This document shows positions 1-8,163 of a DNA stretch of 57,004 bases, piece after piece. A model generated the notes under the pieces. The model was not told where the DNA came from, made no database searches, and saw only the letters and a list, made by a program, of their open reading frames with translations. Source of the stretch: DASRQK01 sp964401685 (lineage in GTDB: Bacteria; Bacteroidota; Bacteroidia; Sphingobacteriales; Sphingobacteriaceae); the NCBI GenBank assembly GCA_964401685.1, contig CAYNZH010000013.1, positions 1-57,004 on the forward strand, given 5' to 3'. The translations under genes were made by a program, and so were the position numbers. The stretch's first letter is position 1. Each line of letters starts with the position of its first letter.

Positions 1-722
1 TCCCCAATAAGGAAGCCTTCAAAACCAGCGGATTTCAACGTTCGAATGGTTTTGGGGTCACTGATTCCGCTTTCCGATATTTTGACCAAAGAAGATGGGA
101 TATGATCGACGAGATTTAGAGAGTGTTCAATAGAGACCGAAAAATCGTGTAAATTCCGGTTGTTCACACCGATAGCGTCTATTCCTGGCCATAAATTTTT
201 CTGCAGTTCTTTCAGATTGTGCACTTCCAGCAGAACGCTCAATCCCAGTTGATGGGCAAACGCAGCAAGTTCCTGGATCCTTTCTGACGGCAACATGGCC
301 GCAATGAGTAAAATAATATCAGCGCCATAAGCCTTAGCTTCGAGAATTTGATAGCTGTCCACGATAAATTCCTTGCGTAACAGAGGTATGGACAATACGC
401 TTCGAGCCGATAATAAATCGTCCAGTGAACCCTGAAAGGACGGCCCGTCGGTGAGTACCGAAACGGCGGAGGCACCTGCAAGTTGATAGGACTGCACGAC
501 GTCCGCCACCGTGGAATGGCCGTTGATGAGGCCACGGGAAGGGGAAGCTCGTTTGAATTCAGCGATGATTCCATTTTTCGTTGAATCCTTTATTGAGTCC
601 TCCAGCGAATAGCACATTCTCCCGAAAAATTCCGAATCTTTCAGTTCTTGCGCAGTTCTGATCCGCTTGGACCCCGCCACTTCTTCCTGCTTGTAGGCGA
701 ATATTTTTTCTAAAATAGTCAT
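1..722 (-). CDS. trpC: Indole-3-glycerol-phosphate synthase, 3' end cut by window edge
   Basis: TrpC closes the indole ring of indole-3-glycerol phosphate from the anthranilate-derived ribulotide, a cytoplasmic step of tryptophan synthesis. Reading back from the ATG at 720-722 gives MTILEKIFAYKQEEV, then the substrate-binding segment IIAEFKRASPSRG, the barrel segments SVLTDGPSFQGSLDDL and PLLRKEFIVDSYQ, and later GVNNRNL and ISESGI, in the order of the TrpC (beta/alpha)8 barrel. About 240 codons are present. The family is about 255-270 residues, so only the last few strands and helices lie outside the window. The gene starts 10 nt after the trpG stop and is third in the trp operon. trpD, which often sits between trpG and trpC, is absent at that position. 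Confidence 0.95.
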   Translation of the reverse strand, partial: MTILEKIFAYKQEEVAGSKRIRTAQELKDSEFFGRMCYSLEDSIKDSTKNGIIAEFKRASPSRGLINGHSTVADVVQSYQLAGASAVSVLTDGPSFQGSLDDLLSARSVLSIPLLRKEFIVDSYQILEAKAYGADIILLIAAMLPSERIQELAAFAHQLGLSVLLEVHNLKELQKNLWPGIDAIGVNNRNLHDFSVSIEHSLNLVDHIPSSLVKISESGISDPKTIRTLKSAGFEGFLIG

Positions 723-732
723 GAAAATAAAT

Positions 733-1329
733 TTAAATCATGTGCGAATTCAGCCAGTTTTCAATGAGTTTTCTCCCGTGAACAGTCAGTACAGACTCTG
801 GGTGGAACTGTACACCTGTGACAGGATGAGTTTTATGACGCAGGGCCATGATCACTCCGCTCATGTCTTCTGCGGTGACTGATAGATCCTCCGGCAAATT
901 TTCCGTTGATACTGACCAAGAATGATAACGGCCTACCGGAAAAGGTGATGGGACCCCCCGGAAAAGAGGATCTAGCTCGTCCTTTACCACAATCGGCGTT
1001 GCGACCCCATGAAAAGGTTGCTCCAGATTGTACAGATGACCTCCGTAAACTTCGGCGATGGCCTGCATTCCAAGGCAGACTCCAAGTATGGATTTACGGG
1101 CGCCGTAACGACGGATCACGTCCATCAGATGTCCCGCGTCACAAGGCAGTCCAGGCCCGGGAGAAAGCAGCAAATAGTCGAAAGACTCCACCTCGTCCAG
1201 CTCAAATTTATCATTTCTCCAGACCGTCGGTTGGTGACCGAGTTCCTGCAAAAGATGAACTAAGTTGTAGGTGAACGAGTCATAATTATCGATGACGAGA
1301 ATTTTAGGTTTCATGTTTTGTTGAATCAT
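733..1329 (-). CDS. trpG: Anthranilate synthase component II (glutamine amidotransferase)
   Basis: Class I glutamine amidotransferase subunit that frees ammonia from glutamine for TrpE. 198 residues. Seen: KILVIDNYDSFTYNLV at the N-terminus, the oxyanion segment LSPGPGLPCDAG, the nucleophile elbow LGVCLGMQAIAE with the catalytic Cys, and GVQFHPESVLT with the catalytic His and Glu. The start ATG at 1329 overlaps the trpE stop as ATGA, which suggests translational coupling and a 1:1 complex. A second ATG five codons on (1314) is also possible. PabA is nearly identical in sequence, and one amphibolic subunit may serve both trp and folate pathways, but the trp operon context favours trpG. Confidence 0.95.
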   Translation of the reverse strand: MIQQNMKPKILVIDNYDSFTYNLVHLLQELGHQPTVWRNDKFELDEVESFDYLLLSPGPGLPCDAGHLMDVIRRYGARKSILGVCLGMQAIAEVYGGHLYNLEQPFHGVATPIVVKDELDPLFRGVPSPFPVGRYHSWSVSTENLPEDLSVTAEDMSGVIMALRHKTHPVTGVQFHPESVLTVHGRKLIENWLNSHMI

Positions 1330-2738
1330 AGCGTTTCTGCTAATTGTAAGGCTTTCCGTAAGGCAGCAATTTTGTTGTTCACTTCCTGAAGCTCGTTATC
1401 AGGATCGGACGCAGCCACCACGCCTGCTCCGGCTTGGTAGTGAAGTACATTGTTTTTGCTCAAAAATGAACGAATCATGATAGCATGGTTAAAATCGGCA
1501 CGAAAACCCATATAACCCACCGCACCACTGTAAAAACCCCGGTGAAAATTTTCATACTGATCTATCAGCTGAATTGCCTTGTGTTTAGGCGCTCCACTCA
1601 GCGTGCCAGCGGGAAAAGTATCGCCGACCACGGCAAAGGAATCGTCCGAAAGCTTCAATTGTGCGGTCACTTTGGAAACCAGATGAATGACATGGGAATA
1701 AAATTGTGCTTCCTTGTAGCTTTTGACCGTTACTTCCTCGCCGTGCCGGCTGAGATCGTTGCGGGCTAAATCCACCAGCATCACATGTTCCGCGCTTTCC
1801 TTTGGATCGTCCTTAAGTCTTTCGGCCATCCTAAGATCTTCTTCCATATTGCCTGATCGTCTGAAAGTACCCGCAATCGGGAAGAGGGTTGCTTCACGCC
1901 CTTTGATCGTCAATTGGGCTTCCGGCGAGGATCCGAACAACTTGAATTCGCCATAATCAAAATAGAACAGGTAGGGAGACGGATTTATGGACCTTAATGC
2001 CCGGTAAACGTTGAATTCATCACCGGCGAAGCGCTGAGAAAACGCTCTTGACGGAACAATCTGAAAAACATCTCCCAAAAACACATGCTTTTTCACTTGC
2101 TCGACCAACTCCCTGAATTCCTGATCACTGCGGTTTGAAGATTCCATTCCCTCGAGCGAAAATCCATATTCCGGTACATTCTTGTTCTGTATCAAATATT
2201 TAATTTTGTCGAGTTCGGATTTTTCCTGACCGTCCCAAGAATGTTCAAAGAGATGCATTTCATTCCGGAAATGGTCAATTGCGATCACATATTTGTACAC
2301 ATGATACTGCATGTAAGGGATATCCTTGGCCTCTTCAACAGGTGCGTTCAGTGTAATGTCCTCAAAAAACTGTATGCAGTCAAAAGTAAAGTAGCCAAAA
2401 AGCCCATTGGGGATCACCTTAAGATCTGCTGGCAAGCTTTCATCTTCGGCGAATGCTTTTCTGAACGCCGACACTTCCTTTCGCAAGTCAATTTGGACCG
2501 CTGATTTGGTGGTTCTCTGGCCATCAGGAAAATAGCACTCCAATTTCCCCTTATGCAGTTTTATCCCAGCAAGAGGGTGACAACATATATACGACACATT
2601 GTTGTCCCTGGACTGGTATTCAGATCCTTCGAGCAACAGGCTATTGGGGAAAATATCTCTGATGCGCAAATATATGGAAACGGGGGTTATCGTGTCCGCA
2701 AGCAGCTGTTCATAGCTTGTTTTTAATTTGTATTCCAT
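1326..2738 (-). CDS. trpE: Anthranilate synthase component I
   Basis: Chorismate-utilising enzyme that makes anthranilate from chorismate and ammonia supplied by TrpG. 470 residues, usual length for the family. Seen: the N-terminal regulatory part with LLLEGSEYQ where E. coli-type enzymes carry the feedback-inhibition LLES motif, then the catalytic domain with VFQIVPSRAF, SPEAQL, PIAGTFRR, AEHVMLVDLARNDLSRH and FPAGTLSGAPKHKA, and the C-terminal AGAGVVAASDP. First structural gene of the operon. It starts 32 nt after the attenuator U-run and overlaps trpG by 4 nt. Pabaaminobenzoate synthase PabB is the main alternative. The tandem-Trp leader upstream argues for TrpE. Confidence 0.95.
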   Translation of the reverse strand: MEYKLKTSYEQLLADTITPVSIYLRIRDIFPNSLLLEGSEYQSRDNNVSYICCHPLAGIKLHKGKLECYFPDGQRTTKSAVQIDLRKEVSAFRKAFAEDESLPADLKVIPNGLFGYFTFDCIQFFEDITLNAPVEEAKDIPYMQYHVYKYVIAIDHFRNEMHLFEHSWDGQEKSELDKIKYLIQNKNVPEYGFSLEGMESSNRSDQEFRELVEQVKKHVFLGDVFQIVPSRAFSQRFAGDEFNVYRALRSINPSPYLFYFDYGEFKLFGSSPEAQLTIKGREATLFPIAGTFRRSGNMEEDLRMAERLKDDPKESAEHVMLVDLARNDLSRHGEEVTVKSYKEAQFYSHVIHLVSKVTAQLKLSDDSFAVVGDTFPAGTLSGAPKHKAIQLIDQYENFHRGFYSGAVGYMGFRADFNHAIMIRSFLSKNNVLHYQAGAGVVAASDPDNELQEVNNKIAALRKALQLAETL

Positions 2739-2770
2739 CGATCAATTTCAATTTTAAAAATTCTGTTCAC

Positions 2771-2804
2771 AAAAAAACCCGGCACTTTCATGAGGCCGGG
2801 CTTT
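2771..2804 (-). terminator. trp attenuator terminator hairpin
   Basis: On the minus strand a CCCGGC / GCCGGG stem (plus-strand 2795-2800 and 2778-2783) with an 11-nt loop is followed by seven U (2771-2777). The stem can extend by a G.U and three A-U pairs. It lies between the leader peptide and trpE. The same CCGGC arm can instead pair with GCCGG at 2853-2857 just inside the end of the leader peptide, the expected antiterminator. Confidence 0.88.
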
Positions 2805-2845
2805 ATATCTTTTGGTTGAAGACTAGTATTTACATTACATCGCCT

Positions 2846-2911
2846 TTACCTGCCGGCAAATATTCCGGTAGGCCACCAAAGTAAAACGGTATTTTCCTGT
2901 GTCAAATTCAT
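2846..2911 (-). CDS. trpL: trp leader peptide (21 residues, tandem Trp)
   Basis: Short reading frame from ATG 2909-2911 to TAA 2846-2848. The peptide begins MNLTQENTV and holds LLWWPTG, with two adjacent Trp codons at 2873-2878. Directly after the Trp codons comes segment 1 (CCTACCGG, 2865-2872), which pairs with segment 2 (CCGGCAGG, 2849-2856) with one mismatch. Segment 2 competes with terminator segment 3 (2795-2800). This is the full layout of a classical ribosome-stalling attenuator: when Trp is scarce the ribosome halts at the Trp pair, masks segment 1, frees segment 2 to trap segment 3, and transcription continues into trpE. It has no visible ribosome binding site, and the ATG lies 9 nt after the -7 box. 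Confidence 0.85.
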   Translation of the reverse strand: MNLTQENTVLLWWPTGIFAGR

Positions 2912-2920
2912 TGTTGGTTC

Positions 2921-2954
2921 CAAATGTATAAAATTTACTTCGACAATTAACAAA
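2921..2954 (-). promoter_or_regulatory. trp operon promoter
   Basis: Minus-strand TACATTTG (2921-2928) fits the Bacteroidota -7 consensus TAnnTTTG. TTTG at 2951-2954 lies 22 nt upstream, close to the usual -33 spacing. Transcription would begin a few bases before the leader-peptide ATG. Confidence 0.7.
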
Positions 2955-2965
2955 AAAATAAAAAT

Positions 2966-3643
2966 TTATTCGTCAAGCAGATCGGGACGGCGCGCACGGG
3001 TTTTTTTCAGCGCTTCCTCATGACGCCACTCTCTAATATGCTTTTCGTGACCACTGAGCAACACATCTGGCACTTTGTGGCCTCTCCACTCGGCAGGCCT
3101 GGTATAAAGAGGTGCATCGAGTAATTCTCCCTGAAATGAATCTGATAGTGCAGAGGTCTCATCCGAGAGTACACCGGGGATCAAGCGCACTATTGCGTCA
3201 ACCAGGATCGCCGCAGGCAACTCCCCTCCCGAGAGTACAAAATCCCCGATGGAAATTTCCCTGGTCACGAAAATGTCGCGGATCCTCTGATCTATCCCCT
3301 TATAATGGCCGCATAGGAGCATGAGGTTGCCTTTGAGAGACAATTCGTTGGCCATTGATTGCTTGAATGTTTCTCCGTCTGGCGTAAGAAAAATGACCTC
3401 TTCATATTCCCTTTCAGATTGGAGTTTTTCTATGCAGGCCGCAAACGGCTGAATTTGCATGACCATTCCGCTGCCACCGCCGAAAGGATAGTCATCGACA
3501 CTTTTGTGCTTATTATCGGCGTATTCCCGCAGTTGATGCACATGGATCTCGCAAAGTCCTTTGGTTTGCGCCCTTTGCAAGATGGAGTGGGCAAACGGGC
3601 TTTCCAACAGGCCGGGTAAAACGGTGATGATATCAAATCGCAT
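2966..3643 (-). CDS. trmD: tRNA (guanine-N1)-methyltransferase
   Basis: TrmD methylates G37 next to the anticodon using S-adenosylmethionine and prevents +1 frameshifting. It is a knotted SPOUT dimer. From ATG 3643 the product is 225 residues and begins MRFDIITVLPGLLESPF. Seen: YPFGGGSGMVMQ, LLCGHYKGIDQRI and IGDFVLSGGELPA, the glycine-rich cofactor loops of the knot, then the C-terminal domain with TRPAEWRGHKVPDVLLSGHE. A TTG two codons upstream is an unlikely start because it lies inside the -7 box. The gene stands alone, divergent from the SNF2 helicase, rather than in the rpsP-rimM-trmD-rplS operon of many bacteria. Confidence 0.95.
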   Translation of the reverse strand: MRFDIITVLPGLLESPFAHSILQRAQTKGLCEIHVHQLREYADNKHKSVDDYPFGGGSGMVMQIQPFAACIEKLQSEREYEEVIFLTPDGETFKQSMANELSLKGNLMLLCGHYKGIDQRIRDIFVTREISIGDFVLSGGELPAAILVDAIVRLIPGVLSDETSALSDSFQGELLDAPLYTRPAEWRGHKVPDVLLSGHEKHIREWRHEEALKKTRARRPDLLDE

Positions 3644-3646
3644 GGT

Positions 3647-3654
3647 CAAAGATA
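3647..3654 (-). promoter_or_regulatory. trmD -7 box
   Basis: Minus-strand TATCTTTG fits TAnnTTTG and ends 3 nt before the trmD ATG, so the transcript is probably leaderless or nearly so. No clear -33 TTTG at the usual distance. Confidence 0.55.
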
Positions 3655-3684
3655 AAAACTTTATTTAGTTTGCGGATTTTTCAG

Positions 3685-3692
3685 TATTTTTG
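3685..3692 (+). promoter_or_regulatory. -7 box of the SNF2 helicase gene
   Basis: TATTTTTG fits TAnnTTTG and lies 9 nt before the ATG at 3702. It supports 3702 as start, since the in-frame TTG at 3690 overlaps the box. Confidence 0.5.
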
Positions 3693-3701
3693 ATCTTTTT
3701 T

Positions 3702-6587
3702 ATGACTGCAAAATTGGCCCGGAATTCGGCATACACACTGATTTATTCCTTTGGAGAACACCCCTACCTTGGGTTTCTTTTGGAGCCTCACGTGGTCAGG
3801 CTGAACGATAACGGTAGCCTATCTTTCAGTTATACACGGGTGTTTTCCAACACCCTTGACGACTATCCACTGGATCTGGACGAAACCGACCGGGCCATTG
3901 TGGCTCTTTTAGACCAAATCGAGCCCAATTTTGTCATTAAAAAACATCATAAAAAAAACATTCGTGCTACAGACTACTTTGCTACTGTCTTCGACAGCAG
4001 GATTTTCGAATTTTTGCGACCAAAATTGGAGACCAAGATTCTTAAAGTTTTGGCATTGATAGGCAAAAAGCCTTTGTATCTGATGAGTAAGGACGGATAT
4101 CCAGCGGACACCCGACTCACCATCGCGCCTGAGCCCGCAACTGTGCTGTTTCACTTCAGGCGAAATGAGCTTGAAACCAGGTATTTCCCGACCATCAAAT
4201 TTCAGGGTCAACGTATAGAATTTATGTACCGGGATGCCCAGATTCTGATCAACCAACAAGCGTGGCTCCTGCTGGACCAAGTGCTTTATCATTTTGATCA
4301 ACCGCTGGAAGGCAAGAAACTCAGTCCATTTTTGCAGAAAAGATATATTTCTGTGCCACGCTCCACCGAAAGGAAATACTTTGAGATGTTCGTTTGTGGC
4401 TTGATCGAAAAGCATCATGTGTACGCGGAGGGTTTTGATATAAAAACTGAAATGCACGAGGCCGCTCCTGTGCTAAGATTTTCTGCCTCTGGCGATGGTC
4501 GGGAAGAATTACACTTGTATTTTCAATACGATAAATACCTTTTTTCGGCTGGAACTGAAAGTCGGGTAACTGTCAAGATGGAGTACGATGCCTCGCGCGA
4601 CCACTATACTTTTCAACGGATTAAACGCTCTGTTCTATGGGAGGAAAAACAATGGAAAAAGCTGGAACGTATGGGTTTGAGGAAGGGTTCCGATCTACTT
4701 CAGGGATTATTGGTGGGTTTGGAGGAGCCCAATGTGACGCTCTCCGACTGGCTTGTCATGCATTTCGATACCCTGAACTCCGAGGGTTTCAAGATTGATC
4801 AGAGCCGATCGAACAAGATATATCATTTGCAGAGCTCCGTAGTAGATTTACAAATTAAGGAGGGTAATGACTGGTTTGATGTGTACGCTGTGGCGCGATT
4901 CGGCACCTATGAGATCCCCTTTTTGCAATTAAAAGATCATATTTTAGACGGTCGACGTGAATTTGTGCTGCCGGGAGGCGAAATCGCACTTATTCCCCAG
5001 GCGTGGTTCGCCAGATACAGCCAGTTATTTCAGTTCTCAGGATCCAAAAGCCAGATACGACTGAAAAAGCACCATCTCGGGTTATTGAAGGAAATTTCTG
5101 AGAATACCACCACCAGTCTGGATCAAAAGCTGCAAGAGTTGACCTCTTTTGAAGGCATTGAAGACCTGCCGATGCCAAAAAATTTCCGCGGGGTGTTGCG
5201 ACCCTATCAAATGGCCGGCTATCAATGGTTCGTTTTCCTCAAAAAATATCACTTCGGCGGGTGTCTTGCTGATGATATGGGCCTTGGAAAAACCATACAG
5301 ACCCTTGCACTCTTGCAAAGGGAAAAGGAATTGGCCGAAGAGGCTGGTACGGCTTTTACCGCGTTGATTGTGATGCCCACTTCGCTGATTTACAATTGGG
5401 TAAATGAGGCGCAGAAATTTACTCCCCAGCTAAAAATAGTGGTTCACACCGGCAACCTGCGAAGCCGGTCGGTCAACCAGTTTGAGTCGGCAGATATAAT
5501 CATAAGTACCTATGGCATAATTCGAATGGACGCGGAATGGATGGGCGAATATTGTTTTGATTACCTGATCCTGGATGAAAGCCAGAATATCAAAAACCCA
5601 AGCTCCAAGGCTTTCAAATCCGTCAAAAAGCTGCGCGCGACACATCGTTTGGCCCTTAGCGGCACGCCCATAGAAAACACGGTTTCCGACCTATGGTCGC
5701 AGATGTCCTTTTTGAATCCTGGATTGTTGGGATCTTTCAAGTTTTTTCAGGAACAGTTTGTGCATCCTATAGAGAAGAAAAGTGATGAGGAAAAAGCTGA
5801 TCGCTTGCAAGCGCTCATCAAGCCTTTTCTTTTAAGGCGTACCAAGGAACAAGTGGCCTCGGAATTGCCGCCAAAATCCGAGCAGATCATCTACTGCGAA
5901 ATGACGGACGGGCAAAAGCAACGCTACGAAGAGGTTAAATCTGAATATAGAAATACTATTTTGGAGGGTTTGACCCAAGACGACACAATGACTCCACAGA
6001 TGACGTTGCTCCAGGGACTGATGCGGCTGAGACAGATTGCAAATCATCCAAAACTCAACGATCCTGCGTACCAAGGGAGCTCGGGCAAAATGGAAGAGGT
6101 GTTGCTCAAACTGGAGAACGTACGCCAGCGTGCAAACAAAATCTTGATTTTTTCACAGTTTGTCCAGCATCTGAAACTGATTCGAGATCATTTCGATAGA
6201 GAGCAAATCAAATACGCATATCTTGACGGGTCTACTTCCGATAGGGCAAGCGAAGTCAGCAAATTTTCCACAGATCCAGAAGTCCGGATTTTCCTCATTT
6301 CCATCAAGGCAGGTGGTGTAGGGCTGAATCTTACCGAAGCCGATTACGTGTTTATATTGGATCCTTGGTGGAATCCGGCCGTCGAGCAGCAGGCCATAGA
6401 CCGGACGCACCGCATTGGGCAAACTAAGAATGTCTTTATTTACAAGTTTATTTCCGTTGATTCTGTTGAGGAAAAAATCGTCGCGCTCCAGGAGCGAAAG
6501 GCTAAGTATGCCGAGAGCCTTATCCGAACGGAGGAGAACTTTTTCAAATCTCTCACTGCTGGGGACATTCGGGAATTATTGGAATAA
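3702..6587 (+). CDS. SNF2/RapA-family DEAD-box-like helicase
   Basis: Superfamily 2 ATPase of the Swi2/Snf2 group, probably a double-stranded DNA translocase acting on protein-DNA complexes. 961 residues. The N-terminal half (about 1-480) is poorly conserved and resembles the long N-terminal regions of bacterial SNF2 proteins. The motor follows: motif I DDMGLGKTIQT (about residue 525), Ia MPTSLIYNW, motif II LILDESQN (about 625, DESQ rather than DEAH), motif III LALSGTPIENT, then the second RecA lobe with KILIFSQF, SIKAGGVGLNLTEAD (V) and QAIDRTHRIGQ (VI). All motifs needed for ATP hydrolysis are present. The exact role in this phylum is not known to me. It is divergently transcribed from trmD, and catalase follows 62 nt later. 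Confidence 0.9.
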   Translation: MTAKLARNSAYTLIYSFGEHPYLGFLLEPHVVRLNDNGSLSFSYTRVFSNTLDDYPLDLDETDRAIVALLDQIEPNFVIKKHHKKNIRATDYFATVFDSRIFEFLRPKLETKILKVLALIGKKPLYLMSKDGYPADTRLTIAPEPATVLFHFRRNELETRYFPTIKFQGQRIEFMYRDAQILINQQAWLLLDQVLYHFDQPLEGKKLSPFLQKRYISVPRSTERKYFEMFVCGLIEKHHVYAEGFDIKTEMHEAAPVLRFSASGDGREELHLYFQYDKYLFSAGTESRVTVKMEYDASRDHYTFQRIKRSVLWEEKQWKKLERMGLRKGSDLLQGLLVGLEEPNVTLSDWLVMHFDTLNSEGFKIDQSRSNKIYHLQSSVVDLQIKEGNDWFDVYAVARFGTYEIPFLQLKDHILDGRREFVLPGGEIALIPQAWFARYSQLFQFSGSKSQIRLKKHHLGLLKEISENTTTSLDQKLQELTSFEGIEDLPMPKNFRGVLRPYQMAGYQWFVFLKKYHFGGCLADDMGLGKTIQTLALLQREKELAEEAGTAFTALIVMPTSLIYNWVNEAQKFTPQLKIVVHTGNLRSRSVNQFESADIIISTYGIIRMDAEWMGEYCFDYLILDESQNIKNPSSKAFKSVKKLRATHRLALSGTPIENTVSDLWSQMSFLNPGLLGSFKFFQEQFVHPIEKKSDEEKADRLQALIKPFLLRRTKEQVASELPPKSEQIIYCEMTDGQKQRYEEVKSEYRNTILEGLTQDDTMTPQMTLLQGLMRLRQIANHPKLNDPAYQGSSGKMEEVLLKLENVRQRANKILIFSQFVQHLKLIRDHFDREQIKYAYLDGSTSDRASEVSKFSTDPEVRIFLISIKAGGVGLNLTEADYVFILDPWWNPAVEQQAIDRTHRIGQTKNVFIYKFISVDSVEEKIVALQERKAKYAESLIRTEENFFKSLTAGDIRELLE

Positions 6588-6649
6588 TTTGTTTTTTTCC
6601 TTTTTAATCAATACGTTTACACATAGCAATTATAAAAAATTATGATGTT

Positions 6650-8113
6650 ATGGAAAACAAGAAAAAACTGACAAGGACTACCGGTGCTCCGGTTCCGGAT
6701 AACCAGAATGTTCAAACGGCGGGACCGCGCGGCCCGATGCTCATGCAGGATTTTTGGTTTTTGGAGAAAATGGCTCATTTTGATCGGGAAGTGATACCAG
6801 AAAGACGCATGCATGCCAAAGGATCCGGGGCTTTCGGGACATTCACGGTGACTCACGATATCCGCCAATATACTAAAGCAAGCATCTTTGCTGAAATCGG
6901 TAAGGAAACGCCGATGTTTGTTCGTTTCTCGACGGTAGCGGGGGAGCGCGGCGCCGCCGATGCCGAGCGGGACATACGCGGTTTTGCTATGAAATTTTAT
7001 ACCGACGAAGGCAACTGGGATCTGGTGGGCAACAACACCCCCGTGTTTTTCTTCAGAGATCCCATGAAGTTTCCAGACTTGAATCATGCGGTGAAAAGAG
7101 ATCCAAAGACCAATTTGAGAAGCGCCAACAATAACTGGGATTTTTGGACACTTTTGCCGGAGTCCCTGCATCAGGTGACTATTGTGATGAGCGACCGAGG
7201 AATTCCCAGGTCATACAGGCACATGCACGGCTTTGGCAGCCATACCTATAGCTTTCTGAACGCAGACAATGTGCGTCATTGGGTAAAATTTCATTTCCGA
7301 ACGCAGCAGGGCATAGAAAATTTGACTAATGAGGAGGCGATCAATATTATAGGCACCGACCGCGAATCGCATCAACGAGATCTTTTTGAGGCAATAGACA
7401 AAGGTGATTTCCCAAAATGGAAAATGTTTGTCCAAATCATGACCGAAGAACAAGCCAATACGTATAGATATCATCCCTTCGATCTGACAAAGGTCTGGCC
7501 GAAAGGTGATTTTCCTTTGATTCCTGTGGGTGAGTTTGAATTGAATCGCAACCCTGAAAATTACTTCGCTGACGTAGAGCAATCCGCATTCAATCCCACC
7601 AACATTGTTCCGGGTATAGGATTCTCGCCGGACAAAATGTTGCAGGGACGCTTGTTCTCCTATGGGGATGCCCAGCGTTATCGTTTGGGAGTCAATAACT
7701 ACCAGATACCAGTGAATGCACCTAAATGCCCGTATCATAGCTTTCACCGGGATGGAGCAATGCGGGTTGATGGCAATTTCGGAGACACGAAGCATTATGA
7801 GCCAAATAGTTACGGCGAGTGGCAAGAACAGCCACAACACAAGGAACCACCGCTGGCACTCCATGGGGATGCCTACGCCTGGGAATTTCGCGATGACGAT
7901 CAAGACTACTTTTCTCAGCCAGGAAATCTATTCCGCCTGATGAACGAACAGCAAAGACAGTTGCTTTTTGACAATACTGCGGCCGAAGTTGGTCAGGCTG
8001 AGCGTTTTATTCAGCTCAGACACATTAAGCATTGTTATCTGGCCGATCCGGCTTACGGCGAGGGCGTCGCTAATGCGCTCGGGATACCGATGAGCGAGGT
8101 AGAACTTGGTTGA
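6650..8113 (+). CDS. katA: Monofunctional haem catalase
   Basis: Dismutates hydrogen peroxide to water and oxygen, cytoplasmic tetramer. 487 residues, the length of small-subunit (clade 3) catalases. Seen: distal His55 in RRMHAKGSGAFG, distal Asn128 in WDLVGNNTPVFFFRDP, and the proximal haem ligand Tyr338 in RLFSYGDAQRYRLG. Spacing between these residues matches the bovine enzyme (His74, Asn147, Tyr357). The C-terminus has no flavodoxin-like extension, so it is not a large-subunit HPII type. I see no OxyR or PerR box and no clear TAnnTTTG box in the 62-nt upstream gap. An imperfect GC-rich inverted repeat after the stop (around 8,130-8,150) may act as a weak terminator. Confidence 0.96.
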   Translation: MENKKKLTRTTGAPVPDNQNVQTAGPRGPMLMQDFWFLEKMAHFDREVIPERRMHAKGSGAFGTFTVTHDIRQYTKASIFAEIGKETPMFVRFSTVAGERGAADAERDIRGFAMKFYTDEGNWDLVGNNTPVFFFRDPMKFPDLNHAVKRDPKTNLRSANNNWDFWTLLPESLHQVTIVMSDRGIPRSYRHMHGFGSHTYSFLNADNVRHWVKFHFRTQQGIENLTNEEAINIIGTDRESHQRDLFEAIDKGDFPKWKMFVQIMTEEQANTYRYHPFDLTKVWPKGDFPLIPVGEFELNRNPENYFADVEQSAFNPTNIVPGIGFSPDKMLQGRLFSYGDAQRYRLGVNNYQIPVNAPKCPYHSFHRDGAMRVDGNFGDTKHYEPNSYGEWQEQPQHKEPPLALHGDAYAWEFRDDDQDYFSQPGNLFRLMNEQQRQLLFDNTAAEVGQAERFIQLRHIKHCYLADPAYGEGVANALGIPMSEVELG

Positions 8114-8163
8114 GTTTGAATGAGCTTGCACGCCTCTGGCGAGGGGCGGCAGGCTTTTAGCTT

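Noticed and set aside
3690..3701. TTG start of the SNF2 gene
   Set aside because: Overlaps the -7 box TATTTTTG; ATG 3702 is consistent with the promoter.
7211..7903. 230-codon frame on the minus strand
   Set aside because: Antisense to catalase; composition looks like a shadow and it has no motif.
8114..8163. Strong terminator after catalase
   Set aside because: The GC-rich arms pair imperfectly (GCCTC against GAGGGGC) and the U-run is broken by AGC; only a weak candidate.
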